This document shows positions 36,011 to 47,294 of a stretch of DNA of 64,000 nucleotides, in pieces. The stretch is taken from positions 26,601,393 through 26,665,392 of the forward strand of contig NC_083644.1 of assembly GCF_963576545.1 (NCBI RefSeq), read 5' to 3'. The notes under the pieces are model-generated. The model ran no database searches, had not been told where the DNA came from, and saw only the letters and a list, made by a program, of their open reading frames with translations. The number at the start of each line of letters is the position of its first letter. Within the stretch, counting starts at the first letter, position 1. The DNA is from Limanda limanda. Taxonomy: Eukaryota; Chordata; Actinopteri; Pleuronectiformes; Pleuronectidae. The translations under genes and the position numbers were made by a program.

Positions 36011-39000
36011 GCCAAAACATTTAATAAGTAAAGGAGGCCTAAACTATCTACAGCACAGGCGATAGATGGCAGAAATATCAAATCTGTGAAAAGGACAGTC
36101 AACTAGGAGGAAACATTAACCTAATTGAGATTACTCTATGCCAAGCTTTTCAAAGTGATTTACTTTTAACTGGCAACAATGGCGTTCCATGCGTGTAGTT
36201 TACAATTTGAACAATCATACACATTGAAATGATCCTTACTGTTCACACATTTGCTAATTTCCTGACATTAAAATGTTACTCTCAAGGTCAACAGGGCAAA
36301 CTGAAGAGCAGGCTCACATGTTTTTCTGAACTGCTCTGCTAGCTTTAGCACACCCATGCAATATCCACTACAACGCTACATTCTGCTGCATTGCACCAGT
36401 TGTGGAAATGCAACGAAAGGCTGGGGGACTTTCACTGGCTTCTCTAGGAGCTGTCTATGTATAACTGTCATTTCCATCGCTAACTGAAGCCAACCAGTTG
36501 CGAGTTAGATCACCCTGTGAGTTTCATTCTCAGTGCTGACTGGCTTTCGCAACATTGCATCACTTGTCTGTTGTGCCCGAGTTCAAGTATGTCAATCCTT
36601 CTCTATTTTCCAACTATTTTCAAATTTTGAGTCTGTCATTTGGTTCTCGCAGTTATTGAAATAGGTGTTTTTCAGTTTTTTTTCTCAAAAAACAGCTGCA
36701 TGATCAGAGCAGTTTGTAGTAAATCAACAAGAGTGAAGTTGCCACCAGAATGAGCTTAAAGATTCTAAAATGGGGAAAAGCAAAGTTGGTGAAACTTCTA
36801 TATGTGTTCATCATCCAAAAATATGAAATACTGCAGCTTGAAGCACATTTACAACATATTCATCACATGAGAGCACCAACAAGATAAGTGTCCTACTCAG
36901 TGGATGCAGTATCTGTAAACTGTGATGTAATGGGTATCAGGGTTGAACATATACTTGCCAATGTCTGAGTTTATATAAAGAAATGCATACGGTATGTGCT
37001 GAATTTCCAAATGTGGACATGTGGGTGAATGTGTGTCTTCACATTCCCTTCTCGTGATTTCCAGCGTTACTGCATCCTCCCGTGTACCAAATTAGACGCA
37101 TGTTGGCCTGTCAGACTGAGTAAGGGCTGTGTGACGAGACCACGCTCACAGACAGCAGTGGAACTTGGGCATTTTGTATGCATTCAGTCACATATGATCC
37201 TATTAGACTCATTGTGCTAGATGTGAGGGAGGAAACACAGTGCAGCTAAAGGACACACAGTAAAACCTGCTCCTGCATCCTGTATATAACTACACATTCA
37301 CACATTCACACAGAAAACTATCTACTCAAACAAGCAGGCAGACATATGCACAGACATGCATCGGAATGGTACAGCTTGAGGGTAAAATAACTTGGTGAAC
37401 CAGAGATGGATTCGTACATGCATGAGGACACATATGTAGACTGTATATGTACATGTATACCTGCTCGGACACGCACACACACACACATATTCAAAGCAAG
37501 CTCAACCCGAGAAAAGGGTTGCACAGACACAAGGGGATAGAGAGATCCATGCTACATCTGCCAGCCTCGCTCCAAGTCATGAATAAGCCACAGGGTTATG
37601 GGTTTGAACTTCAAATGACCTCATACCCTCATACCCTGTCTCTCCCATTTAGGGACATTCGATATGTGAATATGGTTATGCAATTCAGAGCAGAATAATA
37701 ATTAAAAAAACATAGATACATTTACAGAGCTGACTCTTAGAGACAAGAGGTAGAGGGATGCCATTTCCTGCAGTAGTGCCTACTTGAGCTGTTTGAGAAA
37801 ATGCACTACAACAGGCTAAGGAGCGATGAGTCAGACTATAACAAACCTGTTGGATGTTCCTCCATGACCACGGCTATTTAATAACCTCAGTAAAACCTCT
37901 GATAAAATCTGATTCCTCTGCCATTTATTTATTTAATTGTTCATTTATTTTGTTATTGAAAGGCCTCATGAATCTCAGAGTTTTTCCAACATGCTCCTTT
38001 AGCAAACTGTCATTCCCTCAAAAAACATTTTATTAGTCTGGTTTTAGAGCACCAGAACTGAATTGAATGTCTCACTGTTTACAAGTTTTTTCACCCTGGC
38101 AAAGAAACAAAGGAGATAAATACATGCAAAAATATACAGACAATGGCCCAAACTCATATTGGCAGCTAAACCAAAACTACTGGTGCCAGAATTTAAGCAA
38201 TTTTGCTAAACTTGCCATTAGAAACATGAGCTGGGTAATAAATGATCCCTGCATGATTAAGCCAGTTTTGTAATAAAAGTAGTGTTGAATTTGTACTTGA
38301 TCTTGATTGCCTTCAGTGAGATCCAGTCATACAACCATATTTAAGGTGCGTCATTGTGAAAAAAGTTCAAAACTGTGTTTTAACTTTAGATGAAAGATAG
38401 AACTTTATTTATCGACACATCAGGGAAATGCACTTGTTACAGTAGCAGGCAGGTCAGAATGAGGCAGACAATAGAATAAAAATATATAGACTTAAATTTA
38501 AAAAAGATCAAAATGTACCAACATGCCTTTTCTTTGACATCAAGGACATAGAGGTATGTCCTTATTAAGTGACAATCTATGATTTTCAACAATGTCTTCT
38601 ACTTCTTTGCCATTGAATTTATTTATCGTCACCACCGACTGTATGCAAAACCGATTGACAACATGACAGCTCTATGGGTGCTATGTTGGTCAGACCCCAC
38701 ATATGGAGGTAACTCTTCAGAACACCTGCAGCAGTCCCAGGGGGTTTATTAGCACGGCTGAGTCCAGTTAGCTATTCACTGCCCTTGTTAAAAGTGACAG
38801 AGAAAGCTGCCAGACAGAGAAAAGCAGACCCTTCCTCTGTGGGCCTCCCCGCACACGGCCAGACAACAGCCCCTCACCAGTTAACATTTTACTCAACCCA
38901 AATCGAAACAACTTATAAAGACTCAGTACCTCAAAAGTGATTCAATAAATCAAACATAAATGTGCCCGTAATCTCACTTGCACAGAAACACAGCAGCCGT

Positions 39001-42000
39001 CTGTGCATGCAACTCTCTGCTATGTCAGTGTTGGTCTCTTTGTCTGTTCTTGCTGTGTGGCAGCTTTGCTATTTACCATGTGAGTAAGTAGCTAACTAGA
39101 CTTTTTACACATTGGGACGAAGTGTAGATGCGTCATCCATCTGTGTATACAGTCTTTGATTGCCACCAGTTGGCAGCAGATTAGGGTTAAACCAACGGTG
39201 AGAGTGTGCATGGCAACAACTGCAACCGTGAGGGCTTTCGTGTATGCAAGGGCAAGATACAACCAAGCACTGGGACCCTCCCTTTAAAATATTGTTTCAT
39301 AACAGTGGACAAAATGTCACAGTAGAGCTTTAATAGCGAGGTACAAGGATATGATTGATCTTTAGGAAGGACTTTCATCAAAACGTATGTGGATATCGGA
39401 TGTGGATGGGATAAAAAATAAATTGGAAAGATTTAGGGTTTACTTGCACAGTGACTTGAAACATCCTCTTACTCCAGATTGCATGGTAAAATGCTGCTGA
39501 TGAGTCCTGAGTCAATAATATGAGTAGAACGCATACAGCAACACTTTAGGAGACTCTTAATAAACAGCCAAAAATGTGGAATTAGTCCAAGTGAGAGTGC
39601 GTGCAAGCCTCTCATATGCCTCTAATTATGCCCAGAAAAGCATGCAAATGTTGGTGGCTGGGTCCAACAGTGATGTGACCTTCAACTTGCACACTGTCGC
39701 TAAATTATAATACTAAATTATATTAACTAGGTGAAGATGGGGTTATACTTTAAATACAGATCCAGACAAGAAGAAAATTCACTTTCCTTCAAATGAGACA
39801 ATGACAAATGACTTAAGAAAGACTTAGTTTGTACTTCAGTTACACAAGAGCTCCAAGGTAATCTTTGGATGTAATTACCTGTAATTTTTTACTCATGTTT
39901 GTTTCCATAATAACTACAATGGTCAGAGATGAAGTGCATTACACCTCTACTATATAAAATGTAATAATTATATATATATTATGAGGTCACTGATAACATT
40001 TCTAACAAACTGTAACAACCCACTATAGATCTGTCCCTATACAACAAAACACGCAAATATGTTTTTTTGTGAATCGTGTTTGAAGGCATACATGTTTTTG
40101 AAGAATGAAGAACTACCTTTATTAACAGCAGCAGAATCACCAGGATGTGGTCAATGTCAGCAGAGACAGGTATCACATCCTGACTCCCGTCTGTGCTTTG
40201 GTAAGGGACTGTGATTGGGCTTCACGTAAACACTGTTTGTACAATTTGTTTGTAAGTTTTGCAAACAAGTGATTTAGGTGAATTGCTTAATTTTTTATTT
40301 TCTCATATGATTTAGAAAATCCTTCTTGAATGAGGCCCATTGTTTTTCCATTTCCTCATCATGTGAGTAGAAAACCTAGTGACATGGGGGGCATTACAAT
40401 TCCTTGAAAATGCATTTGCTGCTTTACATTTTTAAACTAGAAGAACTTTAAGATTTACATCATCACCTTCTTAGACCCTCATCAACTTCAACTAGGACAT
40501 GCTATTCCTTGTGTTACTAGTTACCTACCCTCGTCTCCTTTGTCTTAATATCTGTATTTATTTTCTAAATAGTTGTGGACTCAGCTGGGATCACCAACCT
40601 GGATAATTGTTCGTTAAAGAACTATCAACAACCCATTGCTTATTTATAATGAGAAATCACATTAGATTATAACTTATTAATAGTTAATGATCCCACTTCG
40701 AGGCATCAGGTAGAGAGATGGGTCATCAAACCGAAGAAAAGAAGAAATAAATAAGGATCAAGATATTGGAACATTTTATATGTACGAATCTATCCAATCA
40801 ATGAATTGAATCCTTTGACATATGACACAGCATATTGCCTGATTCACTTTATGTATACACGATGGATCCAGTACTGAATGACATATTGATGTTACAAGTT
40901 CTATCTGGGGAAAGTAGTTAAGAAATACTTTGGAATCACAGATGCCGACTCTGACAGACTGATCATTTCCCAGCCCACAAAATGTTTCAGTAAATTGAAA
41001 CATGAAATGAAGAATGCCTCTGAAGAGCACACACACAAAACATGCCCTCTGGATTCCAGAAGGTCTGGGAGTTTTGCTAGGGACAATTTCTGGCACTGTT
41101 TGTTCCTGAGGAGGTAATTGATACTGATACTAAACCCTCTAATCCAGTTGATTGGACTGAACAGCTGTTGAGTGTGTGTATTAGAATGTGTGTGTGCGTG
41201 TGTTTGTGGGTGTTTGCGTGTGTGGTTGAGAGAGTCAGGTGCTGCTGAAGCAGGAGAAATTCAGAGAGAGATAAAGATGGAGAGAACCTTTCCTTTACGA
41301 CTGAAGTGGTGTGGATGACGCACGAAGAGGGGATGATACAGAGGAGGACAACGATGAGAGAAGAGTGATGAAGATTAATAACCCAGGGATGCAGTGGAGG
41401 GTAAACCATTAAATCAGTTTGCCTACTATTTTTATTTGCAGAATAGGATTTACTTGCCTTATTGGGCTGACATTAATCTTTATTACATGGGATTCATAGC
41501 GTATATCATAGCCTTGGGAGGCGCAGGAGGATATTTTAAGGGAAAACAAAAAAAGATGGATGGATGGCTCTTTTAAATTCGACTTGACTTTTATTTAAAT
41601 GTTGAATTGTGACAGCTTAAGGTCAGAGTTAAGCAGAATCGTGCTGGTTAAGACAGAATACAGGCTGCACAGATGACGGGAGATGAAGGGTGAGATACTG
41701 AGGATTAAGAGAAAAGGGAGTGAAAGCCAGGGCGAAGAACAAAAGCAAGAAACAGAATATGGGATTATGAAAGAACAGGGAATAAACTATGAAGGGGATT
41801 GGGGAAATCCACATGATGCATAGAGGAAGATGGATGTGGTTTCTTTGCATGATGCTGGATGACAAACTAAAGAATCGGATTTTCTCAGAAATATGGGTGT
41901 ATATGAAACCCTTTTTATTATTTGAATTATAACATCAATTACAGGGTTTTTGCATTTGCACTGGATTTCTTCTCGTGTCAGTGATACTACTGTGTAAATT

Positions 42001-43184
42001 AATTAGGCTGCGCTGGTCTTGTCAACAAACATGGTGTGATGCAAATGGAAGGGAAGTCATGCAGAGTGCTCTTGAGAGGCCAATGGGACGTGCAAGGCAA
42101 GGGTCCTGTAGCAGATGGAGATAGCTCAAAGCACCATTTATTTCTCGATAGCATTGCCAAGTAGAACTACTGTATTCACATCAGTGCTGTGTTACAATAA
42201 ATGCAAAGGTTGGAAACCAACAATTCTAGCTCAGTTACCTTTTTCGGTCATATCGCCATAATCTTACATGTTTTGCCAGCCAACCAAAGAAGTGAGGCCT
42301 TGTCTGTCTCTTTTATCTTGCTTGAAACAGAGAAGCAAAGCAACATGACCCTTCAAGCAAACTGCCACTGAAGTGAAATAGGAGTTCCGATATAAAAATA
42401 TAGGTTATGCAAGTACATTTATCTGTGCCTGGAATATTCAATGTACTCGCGGTGATCCACACCTGATAAACTGTTCATTGAGGGGAAATAAAACTTGAAT
42501 CTCCAAGCACTGATGCGCAATTCAGATAAGTGGATCAGGAGAAAAGATTTAGGAATAGAAGTGATTTACCTCATCTTCAACCTCTCTGAGCTTTCTGCTT
42601 ACCACTTTTTATAATAGGCTTTTTGTATGTCAAAGCCATATTGGATTTCAGATAAGACAAATCTGAGCTGATAAGTAACAGTACATTGTGAGTTTAAGCT
42701 TAAAACAGTCTGTTTTCAGAGTGAAGTGGGAATGATGAAACATCTGGCAAGTGCTTTTTTTAAACCACCGTCAGTCACACATGCTCTCAGATGAGGCTGA
42801 TTCAGTGTAAGACTGTGTTCAGCGGGGTTTTGACGTACGTCAGGTTGGCAGCAGGGAGAAGTGACAGCTACGTCTCCAACAGTGATGTTTCAAATAGGAA
42901 TAATCTGACGTGTGTGTGGAGAATGTCAGACCATGAAACAAGCCACCAACCTCAAATACCGGGGTGGAAAGACATGTGGTAAGGGTTGGTCTGTTGTTTG
43001 GTTAATTCAGTGCAGTTTACAGAATCACATTATTATAGTTTTACAAAGTACAGTATTTTCTTCATATTTCACTGGTTGGATGCCAATACATCAATAGAAA
43101 TGATGCAACAGGAAATGTCCTGTCAGTCATGGACCCTTCTGAGGTCTAGCCACACCCCAATTATATTTTAATGGACTTGGTTTA
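36011..43184. other. Unassigned intronic sequence
   Basis: About 7.2 kb with no recognisable gene. Contents noted: an (AC)8-type run near 37473, a teleost repeat tail at 38396-38500 (separate entry) and a TG-rich stretch at 41170-41225. The frames near 41077-41409 and 40776-41096 come from low complexity or chance. Confidence 0.4.
38396..38500 (+). repeat. Teleost retroposon tail-like repeat
   Basis: AGAACTTTATTTATCGACAC then GGGAAATGCACTTGTTACAG resembles the very common fish sequence (ACTTTATTGATCCC then GGGAAATTCA..TGTTACAG) found at retroposon ends. Degraded; family name uncertain. Confidence 0.45.
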
Positions 43185-43400
43185 CTGTTTTTCTGGTCTT
43201 GACAACCACTCGGTGCATTACAGTTCACTTTCATGCCATTCACACACACAGACGTTCATTGATTCTTAATCTAGAGCTTGTCTATCACTCATTCCCCCCA
43301 TTAGGCCCAAAACACCTCTACATGCAGACTGCGGGAGCCTGGAAATCAAACACCAACCTGTCTATTAGTGGACGACTCACTCCTGGGTTAATTGGACCAG
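43185..43400 (-). mobile_element. Degraded SINE copy
   Basis: TTTCTGGTCTTGACAACCAC, TCGGTGCATTACAGTTCACT, ACATGCAGACTGCGGGAGCC and GTGGACGACTCACTC follow the order of the SINE at 13450-13691, with many substitutions. It is an older copy, in the same minus orientation. Confidence 0.6.
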
Positions 43401-43553
43401 CTCATCCACCAATAAATCAGCTTACATGAGTCAGCTGCTTTATGATAATGTCAGTTTACAATAACTGCCCACTTAATCTATAAAGAGATAGTAACTATGT
43501 TTTAGGATCTTTCAAAATGTGTCTACACATGTATAATATCTCTGCATGGGTTT

Positions 43554-43566
43554 CCCCCCCCCCCCC
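43554..43566. repeat. Poly-C tract, 13 bp
   Basis: Thirteen consecutive C followed by TTTT. No other feature between 43401 and 44578 was recognised. Confidence 0.9.
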
Positions 43567-44578
43567 TTTTCCACCATAGTCCTAAGACATATAAATTGAA
43601 ATTGGCTGTACCTGTGAAATTGAGTCAAAATCATTTACTTTAGGCCTGGGTCTCCCCAAATTGGAGAAAATGGATGGCTGTATGAAGGGTTAAAGGGACC
43701 CTCACACACATGGATTACTTCTCAGCCTGTGAATCGAGTTGCAACGTCTTCTGTGGCTCTGAAGGAGTTTTCTAACGTCTCTAAAACAAAGCCCCAATGG
43801 CTTGGTTGGTAAAGTACTCATTTTACATTTTTGTGTTATATAATAATGCATCTAAATCCAAATAAAACATGCAGTGTACAGGACTCTAGAGACTGTGGCA
43901 AAGACGTACAGTAATTTGTGCTAATGTCTCAAATTTAAAAGATAATGATTTATTGATGTTAACAACCCATCATCCTACTTCAGCTGCTTCTTCCTTCTCA
44001 CTCTGGTGCCTCCCACCTCTCCACAGGTTTTATTCATATGCCCTCTCACGCTCACTCATCTCTCACGCTCACTCATCCTCATTTTCAAAGTCCTAGATGG
44101 AATTATCTCATCTAAGAAGTGTCAGATGGAAGCATGCACACATGCAAGCACATGGCTGTGTGTTCATGTGCCTTTGCTTGCATGACTGCCCCTGGTATCA
44201 TAACCATTTGAAGCACCAATGGGGACTTTAGCCTGGCAGCTGTGCAGGGGAGAGTGGGATGCAGATGTAATATCTTTCTATCATTCCTCATCAGCTTCAG
44301 ACTTCCAATAAGGCTGAAGGCTCTGACAGGTATCTACTGCCACTTAACAAGACTCCATTTACTGTATTTTAAAGCGCAGACATGCGGCTGAGAAACACCA
44401 TTTGAATGCTACCATATATTGGTGTAATAAAACGGTATTTCTGCTGCCAGAGCCAGTAATACATTAAGGCCAGATGTGCTGCACTGAAGTGGTGTGATGG
44501 AAATGCTACCAGGTTCAAAACATCTTGTCACGTGTGGTTAATGACTTGTTTAGGGTTGTATGTGGAATGTTTGTCTTA

Positions 44579-45360
44579 AGGCTCCATTATGCTTCTCCGT
44601 AATCCGTTACGGACGGACGAACGGACAGATCGGACGGACACTTTTTCATTTATAGTTGTCCGTGAAAACAATTCACCCCCAGAACAGTAGGTGGCGCAAC
44701 GGAAGACAAGCTTGGAGAAGCCTACCTCACGAGTAATCAGAAGAAGTCCACGCTGTTTATTTCCTTTCTCCCCCCTTATCTCACACACAGTGTAGCTACG
44801 ATGGCAACTAAATAAAATAAAGTGACACCCAGCAGGTCAAAATGCTGATGTAATCGTTTCTTCCCCGGTCTTGTTTCCGAACTGTGTTGCTAATTCCACA
44901 GCTTGAAGCTGCTTGAGGCTACATGTAGCTTGAAGCTACACGGAGCTAGCTAGCTTCCCCGCCGTTATGAAAGCTTGTTATAACCGTATGTGACCGTGCA
45001 CACATGCCGTCAGTGCTCTAACGAGCCACCGTCAGCCGGACAACTCCGCTGGCTTAACACACACATCACATTCATAATAGAATCGTAGTTGTGTTTGTGT
45101 TTATTGTGATAGAGAAAGAAGCAGAAAGTTTGAGGTCCGGAAATTACGTCGTAGGTAAATGATGTCATACGGAAATTATGTCGTTAGGGGACCAATCACA
45201 GGCAAGGGCTTTCCGTAGGCTATCCGAAATATCCACGGATAGTTAGAAAAATCAGAGGTGCACGAAAAGCTGTCCGAGGCGCTCGGAGAGGGCGTTCCAC
45301 GGCGGATAGGGCGGTCTTATCTGTCTGTTTTTTCTAAAACGGAGAAGTATAAAGGAGCCT
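44579..45360. mobile_element. PIF/Harbinger-like MITE, copy 2, 782 bp, TSD TTA
   Basis: The ends AGGCTCCATTATGCTTCTCC and (reverse-complemented right end) AGGCTCCTTTATACTTCTCC are clear inverted repeats. TTA lies outside both (44576-44578; 45361-45363). It is collinear with copy 1 at 31200-32145 but lacks some internal segments, for instance the part around 31565-31750. The two copies were independent insertions, since their target triplets differ (TAA versus TTA). Confidence 0.88.
44684..44697 (+). promoter_or_regulatory. CTCF-like motif in MITE copy 2
   Basis: The same ACAGTAGGTGGCGC as in copy 1, 13/14 to the CTCF core. It is conserved although the surrounding element differs by indels. 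Confidence 0.5.
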
Positions 45361-45574
45361 TTACTTTTCACTCCTCGGCCAGTTCTGTAGCAAACTGGGG
45401 TAATGCTCAATGACACTTGGTGGAGAAAAGCATCTTTGCAACTGGTAATTAACACAGGAAGATCGAGATTATCTGACAATGGAAGTAACACAAGATGTCA
45501 CACATTAACCATCAGAGAAATACATTCTGGGTCCTAAAGTCACAACTGGGAGTGGTGCGATAAAATGTACCCGT

Positions 45575-45670
45575 AGCTTTGTCCCAATTCCGGAGCTGCA
45601 TCCTTTGGAAGACTCATTCTACTCAGAGTGGCCGAATCGGAATAAGACCAAATGAGTCTGGTTGATGAAG
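45575..45670. repeat. Possible teleost MITE end fragment
   Basis: GTCCCAATTCCGGAGCTGCA then TCCTTTGGAAGACTC resembles a remembered fish repeat (CCCAATTC..GGGCTGCATCCTTCGAAGGAC). Weak. Confidence 0.3.
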
Positions 45671-46210
45671 GATTTCCTAATTGTGTCACCATTGCAAAGC
45701 TATTTCGAGCCATTGCACTACACTACAGCTCGCCTGCATACCCAGCTTTATCTTTGGGGAGGGGGAATTCTTCGACGGTGGTTATCCTATATTACGACAA
45801 AGTTAAAAAGTAAGCTATACAGGACATAGCTTCAGCTAAGTCTACATGTATTTTACAGTGAGACACAGGCTGAGAGCTGTGTTGACATTTAACATTTTTT
45901 TCAGTGTAAATCAGCTGCAGACGCTGCTTTACTCTGCTACTCCCTCCATAGCTTAATATGGCTCAATAAAGGATCAATGGTCAAATATCAGTTGTATGCC
46001 AGAGTTGTAAAGTGCCTGACTGGCAGGTAATCCATATCCAGTGTTGGGGAGTAACGGAATACATGTAACGGCGTTACGTATTTAGAATACAAATTATGAG
46101 TAACTGTATTCCGTTACAGTTACAAATTAAATAGATGGTATTCAGAATACAGTTACATTGTTGAAATCAGTGGATTACATGACGGTACTTCTCGAGTTTA
46201 TTCACTCTCT

Positions 46211-47087
46211 CGTAAATCCACCGGCGGCAAAGCCCCCAGGAAGCAGCTGGAGACCAGGGCTGCCGTAAGAGCGCCCGGGCCCCCGGCGGCGTGAAGAAGC
46301 CTCACCGCTACCGGCTCGGGACCGTTACAGGCCCCGGGACCGAGGCTCTGAGAGAGTTCCGTCGCTACCAGAAATCTACGGAGCTGCTGATCCGCAAGCT
46401 GCCCTTCCAGCACCTGGTGAGAGAAGACCGACCTGCGCTTCCAGAGCTCCGCTGTCATGGCTCTGCAGGAGACCAGCGAGGCACGCCGGGTTCACACCGG
46501 ACGCTGAAGCGCCGGGCAGCGCTAATAATATCACCCGTTGACCCAGTAGTATAAAAGCATATAGTCACTTGTTGCTCCAACATTAACTGCAACAGCGTCC
46601 CAATTTAATTTCATCCATCTTCAAGAACTTCTCCGCTGTTCTCTCCGTTCAATGTCGGGTGTCGAGGGTAAATTACGTATTCTCCGCCGCCCCCCCTCTC
46701 TTTTTATCTTTATGACTGCTTGTGTGTCTGTAGTGGATGGGCAGAGGGGGGCATTTAATAATGTGATCGGTAAAATTGTTAAAATTAAAACTCCAGGACA
46801 ACAGAAGGGGAATACAAACTATGGGATGCATACTTTATCATTTATATCATATAAAATGTCATCAATATCGTTTAAAATCATTTTTCAGTGTGTTTCATGG
46901 AGCGATACGCTCGCGTCAAGCGCAAAAAAAAATAGACTCGACGCCGAAACGATCGTAGCACGGCGCTAGGCAGCCTTGGCGCAGGGGGGGGGGGTCCTTC
47001 AGCCTCCGGTGGGGCCGGCACAGAGGTGGGAGTGGATGGGAGCCGGACATCCAGCTGGCCCGCCGCATCGGCGGAGAGAGAGTTTAA
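46211..47087 (+). pseudogene. Histone H3 pseudogene inside hAT
   Basis: Translation in two frames gives [18 protein letters not shown] (H3 residues 8-25). After a one-base deletion it gives [14 protein letters not shown] and [20 protein letters not shown], continuing QHLVRE. A deletion of about 17 bp follows, then (out of frame) [19 protein letters not shown]. The sequence then breaks at a transposon insertion. Beyond it, after poorly aligned remnants, DIQLARRIGGERV and TAA (47085-47087) restore the H3 C-terminus. There is also a small internal duplication around the PGTVALRE position. The first seven codons and the H3 promoter are missing. No intron is expected in replication-type H3 genes, so retrocopy and DNA capture cannot be told apart. 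Confidence 0.93.
46483..47001 (-). mobile_element. MADF-family MITE, copy 2, nested in H3
   Basis: It begins ACGCCGGGTTCACACCGGAC immediately after the H3 MALQETSEA codons. Read on the minus strand it follows copy 1 (487-1192): GAAGTTCTTGAAGATGGATG, ACACCCGACATTGAACGGAG, GGTAAAATTGTTAAAATT-type block, CTTGACGCGAGCG. Most of the MADF frame is deleted (ATGGATGAAATTAAATT joins directly to GGGACGCTG). The right end is marked by a poly-G run near 46983-46994; its exact border is uncertain. Confidence 0.7.
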
Positions 47088-47294
47088 ACTGCTGCTGCTC
47101 CACTGACTATAACAACGCGGCAATCATACACTTAAAAAATGCAATACAAACCGGAAGTATTCCAAATATTCAGAATACGTTACTCAGATTAGTTAATGTA
47201 ATGGAATACGTTACAGATTACATTTTTGGGCATGTATTCTGTATTCTGTAACGGAATACGTTTTGAAAGTATCCTTCCCAACACTGTCCATATC

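Larger units (their letters stand above)
46039..47286. mobile_element. hAT transposon, 1,248 bp, TSD TCCATATC, carrying histone H3 relic
   Basis: The termini are CAGTGTTGGG and CCCAACACTG, perfect 10-bp inverts, flanked by a perfect 8-bp TSD TCCATATC (46031-46038; 47287-47294). Both subterminal regions are filled with GGAATAC/GTATTCC and GTAACGG/CCGTTAC words, as in the abundant teleost hAT family starting CAGTGTTGGGGAGTAAC. The interior has no transposase. It holds a histone H3 coding sequence (46211-47087) interrupted by a second transposon (46483-47001). The element is non-autonomous, depending on a hAT transposase from elsewhere. Confidence 0.93.

Noticed and set aside
41077..41409. 110-codon frame with HTHTHT
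   Set aside because: Product of a TG/GT-rich and GA-rich stretch.
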